Positions 8,359 to 18,800 of a stretch of DNA of 64,000 nt are shown one piece after another. The stretch covers positions 1 through 64,000 of the forward strand of contig CAXXQD010000018.1 of the NCBI GenBank assembly GCA_963677475.2, written 5' to 3'. How positions within the stretch are numbered: position 1 is the first letter of the stretch; every line of letters begins with the position of its first letter. The position numbers and the translations under genes are program-made. The DNA comes from JABMQB01 sp963677475 (GTDB taxonomy: Bacteria > Bacteroidota > Bacteroidia > Bacteroidales > Prolixibacteraceae). The notes beneath the pieces were generated by a model. That model had not been told where the DNA came from, ran no database searches, and saw only the letters and a list, made by a program, of their open reading frames with translations.

Positions 8359-11300
8359 ATGAAGCGGAATCTCCTATTATTATTTGTCAGTATTATAATT
8401 AGTTATAATCTGCATGCACAAAGTGCTCCTGTTTTGAACGGTAACGATACGTCTCCCACATATACTACGGGTGCATCTCCTCTGATCTTATTTCCGAATT
8501 TTACGATTACTTCTTCTTCGAATATTGAAGGTATGAAGATTTATTTTAGTTCCGGACATCATAACGATCAGGATAATTTGTGGTTTACTGTTCAGAATGG
8601 AATTTCTGGTTCTTTCGTAAAATCAACAGGTATGCTTACCCTCACAGGATCAGCTTCTGCTTCAACCTATGAAACAGCAATCCGAAGCATTACCTATACC
8701 AATAATTCTTCTACGCCAAGTGAGGATCAAAGAGTATTAACTATTTCATTAAGTCAGTCGGCTTATAATACAGCTAATGGTCATTATTATGAATATGTTA
8801 CTGGTGAATTCACATGGGGTCAGGCAGTAAGTGGTGCAGCAGGCAAAAATTTGTACGGTATAAAAGGATACCTTGCTACTGTTACGACTCAATCAGAAAA
8901 TGATTTTATTAGACAAAAACTAGCTGCTGATGGTTGGCTGGGAGGTTCGGATTTAGGCAATGAGGGGGTTTGGTCATGGCGTACAGGTCCTGAAACGGGA
9001 ACCACTTTCTGGACCAGCACGGGTGGTGTTCAAACTTTTGCAAACTGGAACAGTGGCGAGCCAAATAACGCTTACCCTGGTGAGCCATATTTACAAATAT
9101 ATTCATCTGGTTCTGGTTTAAGTGCAGGTAAATGGAACGATTTGTTTGCATCTTCAGAAATGGGCTATGTTGTAGAATATGGAGGTACTTCAGGAGATCC
9201 CGAGGTGAATTTATATACAACAACTACATTAAATGTATCTGCAATCACAACACCTTCTGTATCAACCTCTGTTGCAAGTGGTATAAGTTACACGGGTGCC
9301 TATTTAGGCGGTACAGTGACGAGCGATGGCGGTGCGAGCGTTAGTGAGCGTGGGGTAGTTTACTCAACGACAGATGCAAGCCCGACCATAGGCGAGGGCG
9401 GTGTAACCAAAGATGTCAATGGTAATGGTACAGGCAGTTTTGGCGAAACGATAAATTCCTTATCAAGCGGAGCAACGTATTATTACCGGGCGTATGCAAC
9501 CAATAGCCAGGGAACAAGCTATGGAGGTGTACAAGCCTTTACTGTTTACACCCCTCCGGTGTTGGGCACCAGCGATGCAACGATTGTTGCAAGCTCTTCA
9601 GCCTCAATAAGCGGGAGCCTAACAACTGTTGGCAACCCAACGCCCACTGCGCATGGATTGGTCTGGGGCACATCATCAAACCCAACAACAGCCCTCACAA
9701 CCAAGACCAACGAAGGTTCTACCAGCAGCACACATAGTTTTAGCAAGTACCTTGAAGGGCTTGAGCCAGGGACAAGGTATTATTACCGGAGCTATTCCAC
9801 CAACAGTTTGGGAACTATTTATGGCGAAGAAAAGTCATTTTGGACAACCCCGATGACCTGCTACAATATAACCGCATCCGATTTTGTACTGAACAACAAT
9901 GCGAGCCTTTCAGGTGACATTGTTACCTTGACCCCTGATGCACTGGGCCAAAATGGTTCTGTTTGGGGGAAGATGCGGATCAACCTGGACTATGACTTTA
10001 AAGTGACCTCATCGATTTACCTTGGGACCGATGATGGTGGTGCCGATGGAATAGCGTTTGTTCTTCAGCCACTATCAAGCAATGCAGGTAGTTCAGGTGG
10101 TGGTATGGGCTACCAGGGGATCAGCCCGTCGTATGCCGTAGAGTTTGACACCTATTACAATGAGGGCGCCGACCCAACTAGTGCTGATCATATTGCCATT
10201 GTTAAAAACGGGGAAGGAAGCATCGCTGCCCAGTCCCCATACTCAGCAAGAAGCAACCTTGAAGACGGGAACTGGCACGATGCTATTTTCGAGTGGAATG
10301 CCACGACCAAGTATTTTAAGGTAACATTCGAAGGAAGTGTTCTTTTCAATGTAAACATAGACCTTACAAGCAGTGTATTTAATAACAATAGTAATGTATA
10401 TTGGGGATTTACGGCTGCCACCGGAGGGTGCAAGAACCTCCAGCGGGTGGATATCTCAGAGTACTGCTGTTCACGTGCAGCCAGCACCCCGCCAACCATA
10501 ACTGCCTTTAATGATGTCACAATCTGTCCAAATACGCCTACATCAGCAATAAGTTTTACCATTGCGGACAACGAATCTACCTGGGGACAGATGAGCGTAA
10601 GCGCAACATCTTCCAACCAGTCAGTTATACCTGGGTCAAATATAGTTTTTGGCGGTTCCGAGGGTTCAAGGACAATTACGTTGAGCCCGGCAACCAACCA
10701 ACAAGGTTACAGTGATATTACGGTAACCGTAACAGATGCCGATGGGCAAACAGATAGCGAAGTGTTTACCCTTACTGTAGAAGATGTTGCCCCGCCGGTA
10801 TTGAGCGTGGTGAACGATACGGTTTATTTAAATAGCATGGGCAGTGCATCGATCACCGAAGGGGAACTTGTAAGCAGTGCCTCCGACAATTGCGGGATCG
10901 AAGATACTACCCTCAATATATATACATTCGATTGCGATGATGCGGATACAGAGGTTTCGGTAACGGTTACCTTGAATGATGTAAACGGGCTAAGTACCCA
11001 ACGGGTTTCACAAGTATTGGTGCTGGACACCATCCATCCTGTGGTTGTTGCTGCCAGCGACATTTCCACGGTAACGTCTTACGATGGTATGGGCAACTGT
11101 TCAACAAGCAGGGCAATCCCTGATGCTTATTACGATGACAACTGTACAGTAGGGCTCACCTGGGAGATGACAGGTGCGGTAGAAGCCAGCGGAAGCGGTC
11201 AGATCGGCACATATGTATTTTATAAAGGAGTTACCACCATTACCTATACCGCGACAGATGCTTCAGGCAACTGGAGGCAGGATGTAATGTACGTAGAGGT

Positions 11301-14300
11301 TTTGGACGATGAGTACCCAATCATCACACCATCTCACGACCAGTCAATTGGTACCTCGCATGATATTGATTCAGATTGCAAGGCGGCTTACAACGTACCG
11401 TTTTTGCCATTTACCGACAATTGCCCGGATGCAGTATTGGCCTGGGAGATGGAAGGTGCGACCACAGGGTCAGGCAAAGGCCAGGTTGGCTATTACAGCC
11501 AGGGCTTTAACCTTGGGCAAACACATATTTATTATACCGTTACGGATGAATCAGGCAATGAATCGTACGATGATTTTTGGCTGACGGTGACCGATGACGA
11601 GAAACCGCGTGACATGGGTATCTGCAACAGTACCTTGGATGTTTACCTTGACGGCAATGGTGCGGTTGAAGTAGACACAGTTGCTGCGGCGCTTAACCTT
11701 GTGAAGTCAAAAGTATTGGAGAACTGTACCTTGGGCGATAACCTGGAGGTTAATTTTGTAACCCCGGAATACGGTTGTGAAGGCCTTCTTTACGGAGGGG
11801 GAACGTACCCGGTACAATTATATGTTACTGACGAGGCAGACAATATCCTGAACTGCCAGGTGCGCATCAACCTGCAGGACAGCACGCGTCCTGATGTTGT
11901 TGCCATCAATACCACTATAGAACTTGACGAAAACGGCCATGCCGGAGTCAGTGCCGCAGAAGTAAACAGCGGCAGCACCGACAACTGTACAATAGATAGC
12001 ATTTGGCTCAGCCAGGAAAGCTTTGGCTGTGGCAACCTTGGCAACAATACCGTAACGTTTTATGCCAAAGACCTTTCAGGGAACATAGGGCAACAGGAAC
12101 TTACGGTAAGCATAGAAGACAATATCCGCCCAACGGTAACGGGCCAGGACTTAAGTGTCTGGCTTGGTGCTGGTGGTACAAGGGAAGTATCCACTTTGGA
12201 AGTAGATGCAGGTTCCTATGACAATTGCGGCATCGATACGATGTGGCTCAGCCAGTCAGGATTTGACAGCAGCGACCTTGGCACCGTAACGCTGTATTTG
12301 TATGGCGAAGACGGCAGTGGGAATATCTCTGTTGACACGGTATCCATAAGCATATCAGATACAACCACGCCTGTTGTGCAGGCAAACAATATTAGCATTT
12401 ACCTTGACGGTTCAGGGAATGCCACAATTGACACGATGGACATTAACAATGGTTCTACGGACAATTGCGGGATCGATACGATGTGGCTCAGCCAGTCAAG
12501 CTTTGGTTGCAGCGATGTAGGTGTTAACAGCGTAAGGCTTTATGCGAAAGACGCCAGTGGCAATACCGGTTCTGAAGTAGCGCTTGTAACGGTTTCCGAT
12601 ACTGTTAACCCGGTTATGCAGGCAAAAAACATAGATGTTTTCCTTGACAGCAATGGGGAAGTTTTATTGGAGGTTAGTGATGTAGATAACGGCAGCAGCG
12701 ACAATTGCGGGCTTGAAAGCACTTGGCTTGGCAGGGACACCTTTAGCTGTGAGGACCTTGGCTTAAACACCATTTACCTATATGGTGAAGATGCAGGCAA
12801 GAACCTGGATTCAGTGTCAGCGATAATTAACGTACGTGATACCATATCCCCTGTGATAACGATAAACGAAGCAACTTTATACCTAAATGAAGAGGGCGAA
12901 CTAGCGGTCAGTGCCGAAGGTTTCAACGGGGGCGTATGGGACAATTGCTCGGTTGATTCTGTGTGGACAGACCTGGAAGGTTTTGACTGCGATGATTTGG
13001 GAATGCGCGAAGTGGGCCTTTACGCCAAAGACAACAGTGGGAACATAACCCGCGAGACGGCATCCATTGAGGTTTTAGATACGGTTTCGCCAATGGCTGC
13101 AAGCCATAATTTAGACCTGTACCTTGATAGTAACGGAGGGGCAACCCTTACGGCAGGACAGGTAAACAATGGTAGTTTTGATTATTGTGGCATTGATACA
13201 ATGTTTATAGATAAAGACAGTTTTAGTTGCGAAAACCTGGGCACGGGGAATTATGTTGAATTAACGGTTGTTGACAATAAGGGGAACGTTTCCACATCGA
13301 TGGCCACAATGACGGTACTGGACACTATTTCACCAATAGCCTTGTGCCAGGATATAGAGGTTTACCTTGATTCGGTTGGATCGGGCACCATAGGTGCAGC
13401 CCAAATAGACAATGGCAGTTCAGACAACTGCGGCTTTGAACTCAGCCTTTCAAAAAGAGTATTTGGGGCGGAAGAACTTGGGGATAACCTTATAACCATG
13501 ACCGTATCAGATGCAAGCGGCAACCAGTCCACCTGCGAATCAACGGTAACGGTACTGGACACCATTGCCCCAGTGGTTGTGTGCAACGAAACCACCTTTG
13601 TGTTATGGGAAAACGGGGAATATGTGGTAGACGGAACGGATAAACAAACCTTGTTGGCAGGCACCTGGGACAACAGTGCAGGCATCTTGCCAATGGACAG
13701 CATAAGCCTTGGTGCAGTATCCTTTGAATGTGTGGATGTACTGAACGGGGGAAGCACAATTACTGTAACGGCAAGTGATGGGCAAGGTAACATTGCCACA
13801 GCGGTTTGCCCTGTAGAAGTAGTTGACTTAATCGCCCCAACGGCAAACTGTATAGATACGGTAATGGTCACCCTTGACGGCACAGGAAGCAAAATAGTAT
13901 CAGCAAGCGACATTAACGATGGTAGCGATACGGAGAGCACCCCAGCCTGGGCACGCACGTACAACGACTTGGAAGGGGGCAGTTACGATGCCTGTGGTAT
14001 TGCAGCGATGGAGGTGTCACAAAACCTGTTTGGCTGTGCCGATATAGGGTTTAAAACAGTCACATTGACCGTATCGGACCCACATGGGAACACAGGTAGC
14101 TGCGAATCGGTGGTGCATGTTGTGGATGCAGTGGCACCGGAGTTTGAACCGGTCAGCGATATAGTAGTAGAATTGGAACCGGGCGTTTGCACGGCAGAGG
14201 TTGAATACCCAGAGGTAATTGCAGTTGACCAGTGCGGTGGGCTAAGCTATACTTTACTGGAAGGGCAAGGCCCTGACGGCGTGTTCCCAATAGGTGGGGG

Positions 14301-15285
14301 CGTAGAGAAATGGCTTGTTACGGACAAAAGCGGAAATACCGACACCTTAAGCTTTAGTGTACTGGTAAGCACATACAATGCTGCCCCTGTAATCGATCCT
14401 TTAGGGACTGTGCACATCGATAAGGATACGGCACAAATATCGGTAGCATTGACTGGTATTGGTGCAGGGATTGACTGTGGGGGGCAAATGGCCACAATAG
14501 TGAGTGCCCGTGCAGCCGACACATTGTTGCTCACCAGCACCGAAGTAGTATATGCCCCAGGGGACAGCGAAGGGGAACTTATTTTGGGCATTGCCCCTGG
14601 CATGTCGGGCAGTACCATGGTAACGGTAAGGGTACAAGACAATGGCGGAACGGACAATGGCGGTGTTGACACGTTTGAGGAAAGCTTCCTTGTGGTAGTC
14701 GACCCATATAACAAGGCACCATACCTTGTAAGTGAAATTATCGATTATGAAGTTGTTGCCGACCACGAACTGGAAGTAGGCATCAGTTGCCGGTGCGGTG
14801 ACCTGTTCGACGACCGTGACGACGAAACCTTAAGCATAAAAGTAACGCTTGCCGATGGCTCTGAACTTCCATCGTGGGGGCACTATGCCAACGATGTATT
14901 GACCATAACCCCAACCCGCAGGGACACCGGATGTGTGGAGATATTGGTAACGGCAACCGATTCCGATGGCTTGTCTGCAACGACCAGCTTTAATGTGTGC
15001 ATCTTAAACTGGGTAACAGGCGTAGCAACCTTTGAAGCCCCGCTTGACGTGAAGATGTACCCAAACCCTGCCAAGGGTATGGTGAACCTCGACGTAACAG
15101 GTGCCAATACCGAACTTGAAGTTGTTGTGATGGACATCTCGGGAAAAGAAGTACTGAGGAAAGAATTTATGCAAAACAACCAGATCCGTTTCGACATGGG
15201 CGGACAGGTAAGCGGGATGTACTTTGTCAGGGTGAATGTTGATGGAAGGGAAATCGTTAAGAAACTAATCCTCGACCGTAGGTAA
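8359..15285 (+). CDS. Giant T9SS-secreted adhesin with C-type lectin-like and legume-type lectin domains
   Basis: The 2308-aa protein has a signal peptide (residues 1-20, 'LLLLFVSIIISYNLHAQ'). Residues about 141-280 form a C-type lectin-like domain with the EPN sugar/calcium motif ('WNSGEPNN') and the WND motif ('KWNDL'). Two FnIII-like domains follow (about 298-398 and 400-498, both with 'ATYYYRAY/TRYYYRSY' and 'G..YG'). Residues about 504-704 resemble a legume-type lectin ('DGIAFVLQ', 'VEFDTYYN', 'WHDAIFEWN'). About eleven 80-aa Ig-like modules run from about 810 to 1927 (YLD..G.A...DNCG.....F.C.DLG...V...D.SGN). A HYR-like domain, a cadherin-like domain and the T9SS tail ('KMYPNPAKGMVNLDV...KLILDRR') finish it. 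Predicted to sit outside the cell and bind glycans. The lectin calls rest on motifs, not on alignment. Confidence 0.88.
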   Translation: MKRNLLLLFVSIIISYNLHAQSAPVLNGNDTSPTYTTGASPLILFPNFTITSSSNIEGMKIYFSSGHHNDQDNLWFTVQNGISGSFVKSTGMLTLTGSASASTYETAIRSITYTNNSSTPSEDQRVLTISLSQSAYNTANGHYYEYVTGEFTWGQAVSGAAGKNLYGIKGYLATVTTQSENDFIRQKLAADGWLGGSDLGNEGVWSWRTGPETGTTFWTSTGGVQTFANWNSGEPNNAYPGEPYLQIYSSGSGLSAGKWNDLFASSEMGYVVEYGGTSGDPEVNLYTTTTLNVSAITTPSVSTSVASGISYTGAYLGGTVTSDGGASVSERGVVYSTTDASPTIGEGGVTKDVNGNGTGSFGETINSLSSGATYYYRAYATNSQGTSYGGVQAFTVYTPPVLGTSDATIVASSSASISGSLTTVGNPTPTAHGLVWGTSSNPTTALTTKTNEGSTSSTHSFSKYLEGLEPGTRYYYRSYSTNSLGTIYGEEKSFWTTPMTCYNITASDFVLNNNASLSGDIVTLTPDALGQNGSVWGKMRINLDYDFKVTSSIYLGTDDGGADGIAFVLQPLSSNAGSSGGGMGYQGISPSYAVEFDTYYNEGADPTSADHIAIVKNGEGSIAAQSPYSARSNLEDGNWHDAIFEWNATTKYFKVTFEGSVLFNVNIDLTSSVFNNNSNVYWGFTAATGGCKNLQRVDISEYCCSRAASTPPTITAFNDVTICPNTPTSAISFTIADNESTWGQMSVSATSSNQSVIPGSNIVFGGSEGSRTITLSPATNQQGYSDITVTVTDADGQTDSEVFTLTVEDVAPPVLSVVNDTVYLNSMGSASITEGELVSSASDNCGIEDTTLNIYTFDCDDADTEVSVTVTLNDVNGLSTQRVSQVLVLDTIHPVVVAASDISTVTSYDGMGNCSTSRAIPDAYYDDNCTVGLTWEMTGAVEASGSGQIGTYVFYKGVTTITYTATDASGNWRQDVMYVEVLDDEYPIITPSHDQSIGTSHDIDSDCKAAYNVPFLPFTDNCPDAVLAWEMEGATTGSGKGQVGYYSQGFNLGQTHIYYTVTDESGNESYDDFWLTVTDDEKPRDMGICNSTLDVYLDGNGAVEVDTVAAALNLVKSKVLENCTLGDNLEVNFVTPEYGCEGLLYGGGTYPVQLYVTDEADNILNCQVRINLQDSTRPDVVAINTTIELDENGHAGVSAAEVNSGSTDNCTIDSIWLSQESFGCGNLGNNTVTFYAKDLSGNIGQQELTVSIEDNIRPTVTGQDLSVWLGAGGTREVSTLEVDAGSYDNCGIDTMWLSQSGFDSSDLGTVTLYLYGEDGSGNISVDTVSISISDTTTPVVQANNISIYLDGSGNATIDTMDINNGSTDNCGIDTMWLSQSSFGCSDVGVNSVRLYAKDASGNTGSEVALVTVSDTVNPVMQAKNIDVFLDSNGEVLLEVSDVDNGSSDNCGLESTWLGRDTFSCEDLGLNTIYLYGEDAGKNLDSVSAIINVRDTISPVITINEATLYLNEEGELAVSAEGFNGGVWDNCSVDSVWTDLEGFDCDDLGMREVGLYAKDNSGNITRETASIEVLDTVSPMAASHNLDLYLDSNGGATLTAGQVNNGSFDYCGIDTMFIDKDSFSCENLGTGNYVELTVVDNKGNVSTSMATMTVLDTISPIALCQDIEVYLDSVGSGTIGAAQIDNGSSDNCGFELSLSKRVFGAEELGDNLITMTVSDASGNQSTCESTVTVLDTIAPVVVCNETTFVLWENGEYVVDGTDKQTLLAGTWDNSAGILPMDSISLGAVSFECVDVLNGGSTITVTASDGQGNIATAVCPVEVVDLIAPTANCIDTVMVTLDGTGSKIVSASDINDGSDTESTPAWARTYNDLEGGSYDACGIAAMEVSQNLFGCADIGFKTVTLTVSDPHGNTGSCESVVHVVDAVAPEFEPVSDIVVELEPGVCTAEVEYPEVIAVDQCGGLSYTLLEGQGPDGVFPIGGGVEKWLVTDKSGNTDTLSFSVLVSTYNAAPVIDPLGTVHIDKDTAQISVALTGIGAGIDCGGQMATIVSARAADTLLLTSTEVVYAPGDSEGELILGIAPGMSGSTMVTVRVQDNGGTDNGGVDTFEESFLVVVDPYNKAPYLVSEIIDYEVVADHELEVGISCRCGDLFDDRDDETLSIKVTLADGSELPSWGHYANDVLTITPTRRDTGCVEILVTATDSDGLSATTSFNVCILNWVTGVATFEAPLDVKMYPNPAKGMVNLDVTGANTELEVVVMDISGKEVLRKEFMQNNQIRFDMGGQVSGMYFVRVNVDGREIVKKLILDRR
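11900..13580 (+). repeat. Tandem 80-aa Ig-like modules with 240-bp DNA periodicity
   Basis: Within the lectin adhesin, blocks such as GACAATTGCGG-ATCGATACG-ATGTGGCTCAGCCAG recur at about 12220 and 12460, with a related block at about 11980, giving a 240-bp period. Identity decays in later copies. The repeat resembles the modules of the two downstream adhesins more than the 77-aa units of the upstream gene. Confidence 0.75.
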
Positions 15286-15315
15286 AAGAACAAAACAATA
15301 CAAACATATATAACG

Positions 15316-15347
15316 AAAAAGCAGGGGCAAAAACCCCTGCTTTTTTT
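15316..15347 (+). terminator. Strong rho-independent terminator after the lectin adhesin
   Basis: Perfect GCAGGGG (15321-15327) and CCCCTGC (15334-15340) arms, extended by A5/T5 pairing, with loop CAAAAA and seven T residues. It lies 31 bases after the stop. Confidence 0.92.
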
Positions 15348-15833
15348 GAAAAGTCTTAAGGTGATGTGGATTCTATCCGCATTATTCTTCAGCGAATAAA
15401 ATTCGCTGCACCCAAATTCTTATGGTTCGATTTTCATTTCTGTTGGTGATTCCCGGGAATCATGAATGTTTTTTGTGTAAAATGTTGATTAGAGTTCCAC
15501 TACAAATTATTTAATCGAAGTTTTAAAAATATTTTATGTAATTGAGAAGATACTTCCAATGTAATCTTCCAATGACAAATAGCTTTAAACAGATTCTATA
15601 TTAATCATATAATTAGGGCAAAAATTTGTTCCAATATTGTTTTCTATTATCTTTAGTTTTCTAAAATTAATTGTACCCTGTAATCTCAACATTGTTTTGA
15701 ATATAACCGCCGAATCAGACCATTGTAAATTCCTTGTAATAAGGGGATTAAAAGCGTTTGTGTCAGGATGAATGCACGATTTACATTGTTTAGTTAATAG
15801 AATAAAAAAACCATATCATCTAAAAAGTTTACC
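15348..15833. other. Intergenic region with tandem hairpins and a palindrome
   Basis: No ORF or RNA gene is supported. The region opens with hairpins at 15364-15382 (ATGTGGAT, loop TCT, ATCCGCAT, one G-U pair) and 15390-15408 (CAGCGAAT, loop AAA, ATTCGCTG, perfect). A 16-bp perfect palindrome, TGATTCCCGGGAATCA, sits at 15447-15462. The remaining 370 bases are AT-rich leader for the next gene. Confidence 0.55.
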
Positions 15834-18800
15834 ATGAGAACCAATTCCGTATTATTTTTTTTGAAGAATTGCCTAATCCTAGTTTTATTAGTATCGGCGA
15901 CATATACCTTTGCTGATAATTCGGTAATTCCGAAGCAATCCATTAAATCCGTTAAGAGCCGTGCATTACAGGTGGTATCTGATATTGGGCCTTCTCCAAC
16001 AATTACCTGTCATAGCGATACTATTGTTAATGCTTGTTCAGCTACAATTGTAAGTTATTCCATTGATTACATCAATACCGATTCAGTAAGGTTTGAATTT
16101 ACGGGAGTAACAACCGGGAGCGGAATTGGAACCGGATCGGATAGTTTGTTTGCTTATGGAACCACCACGTTAGAAATAGTTGCTTACGATACAACGGCTG
16201 GTACCGATAACGATACTTGTAGCTTTGATATTACTATTGCAGATACAAGTGTGCCAGAAGTTTATTGCAACGATACAACGGTTTATTTGGATGCCAATGC
16301 CGAGGCAATTGTTACCTGGCAGCATGTTTTAGAATCAGCAAGTGACAATTGTACCTTAAGCGATACTTTGTTAAATACGGTACAAGCCATCAACCTGAAC
16401 TGTAACCATCTGGGTTCAGATACTTTGATTACTGTTTTGGTTAAAGACCAGGTGGATTCTACAGCATCGTGTATTGCATCGGTTACGGTGGCTGATTCAA
16501 TTAAACCAAAAGTTTATTGTTCACCGGATACTGTTTTTCTTGATTCGAATGGTGATGTAACGGTTAGTTATCTGAATGTTTTAGATTCGGTTGTTGAAAA
16601 TTGTTCCATTGCTGATACTGTAATTAATAACCTGTCATCCTTATATTTAAACTGCTCAATGTTAGGCGATACCAGCGTAACGATATCAGTAACTGATGGA
16701 AGCTCGAATGTGGGAATTTGCCAGACGACCATTCATGTGAAAGACAATCTGGATCCGGAGATTGATTGTGTTTACGATACGTTTGTTTATATCAATTTGG
16801 TAGATACAGTTGCAATGACAAATGCTTTGCTTTTAGACAGGGTTTCAGATAACTGTGATTACACTCTTAGCTATTCCCATAAAAGCTTATCCTGTGCCGA
16901 AACAGGTAGCACGGTTTTGGTAGAGGTTACAGCCACCGATCAATCAGGAAATTCAGCCACCTGTGATGCGACTGTTGCTGTTTTAGATACCATTCACCCC
17001 AATTTAAAATGCCGCGACCTCACCTTGTATTTGGACAATAGTGGCCAGGCATCAATTGGCAAGGCAAGTTTAATAAAAAGTTTAACGGATAATTGCAGTT
17101 TGGGCGACACGATATTGACCCAATATGATTTTCAATGCAGCGATGTTGGAACAATAAAAGATACAGTAACAGTTACCGATATTGGAGGTTTAAGCAGTAC
17201 CTGTATTTCAAATGTTACAATATTGGATACGCTTCTTCCACATGCCATTTGTAAAGATTATATAGCGCAACTTGACGATTATGGAAAGGCTAGCGTTTCT
17301 GCATCCGATATAAACGATCATTCAACGGATGAGTGCGGAATTGATACCATGTGGCTCGATACTTATGCGTTTCATTGCACCGATACAGGAACTTTAAGGG
17401 TTAACCTATTTGTGCAGGATATAAACTCAAACATTGGAACTTGTTCTGCATTGGTAAATCTTGATGATGATATTGATCCGTTTATCGATTGCGTTTATTC
17501 CACCGTGGCCTACCTTGACCAAGATGGGAATGCTGTTATGACCCCTGAATTGCTGCTTGATACCGTATACGATAATTGTTCGTATTCTTTCACTTATTCA
17601 AGGGATACCTTAACATGTGCCGATTTGGGCGATACAATTACTATTGATGTTTTGGTAACAGATATCGGAGGCAATACGGCTACCTGTGATGCCGATGTTC
17701 TTGTGTTGGATTATTTCGATCCCCGGATCGTATGTTCTCCTTTAACAGTTAGTCTTATCGACGAAAACGAATTTATTTTGGTTGATTCAATAAAAATGGC
17801 TTTGGTCGAAAATTCATGGGACAATTGTTTAGATTCCATTCCGTATAAATATTTCTCTTTTGATACACATTCATTAAGTTGTGCCGATGTTGATACGGTC
17901 CCTATTCAGATCATGATCTCAACTATCGATACGAATGGGAATTCAACATGGACTTATTGCCCCGTAAATGTTATTGATACAACCGAACCCGTTGCAGTTT
18001 GTAAAAATGAATTGGATGTTGTTTTAGATGATTCAGGCTTGGCGGTTATTACCGCATTGATGTTGAACGATGTTGGTAATGCAGATACGATTCCGGAGTG
18101 GGCGATCCCATATGGGGCTTTAAATGGGGGCAGCTATGATGCATGTGGAATTGAATCGCTTCAGATATCAAAAGATTCGTTTGATTGTGCCGATGTTGGG
18201 ACCGAGAATGTACAGTTAACGGTTGTCGATGTTCATGGTAATTCTGCATATTGCACAACTCAGGTGAATATTATTGATAATAGCAAGCCAGTTTTTGGAA
18301 ATGTAACCGACATTGTAAAGGATGTTGAACCAGGAAATTGCGAAAATGAAATTATTTACCCGGCTATTGTTGCTGTAGATAATTGTGGTGAATTAACTTA
18401 TACGCTCATCAACGGACTTGGAAGCGAAGCGAAATTCCCGGTTGGCATCAGCACCGAAACATGGGTTGTAAGCGATGCCGGAGAAAATACAGATACTTTA
18501 AGTTTTACCGTGACTATTAATTCTTATAACGATGCCCCGGTTTTTAACGATATCGACAACCTGGTTGTGGAAGAGGGTGAAGATGAAGTTACAGTATTGG
18601 TTACCGGAATTGGTATTGGGGATGATTGTTCGGATCAAATGGTAACCACAGTGGAAGCAACATCGGGCGACACCAGTCTGGTTAAAATCAGTTCATTGGT
18701 TTATGTTCCGGGAGATGCAATTTGTGGTATTAAAATGAACATTGATCCTGAAATGAACGGGGAAGCTTTAATTACCGTAACAGCAAAGGACAATGGAGGA

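Noticed and set aside
13362..13964. 200-codon minus-strand ORF inside the lectin adhesin
   Set aside because: Serine-rich shadow of the Ig modules; the opposite frame is a clear protein.
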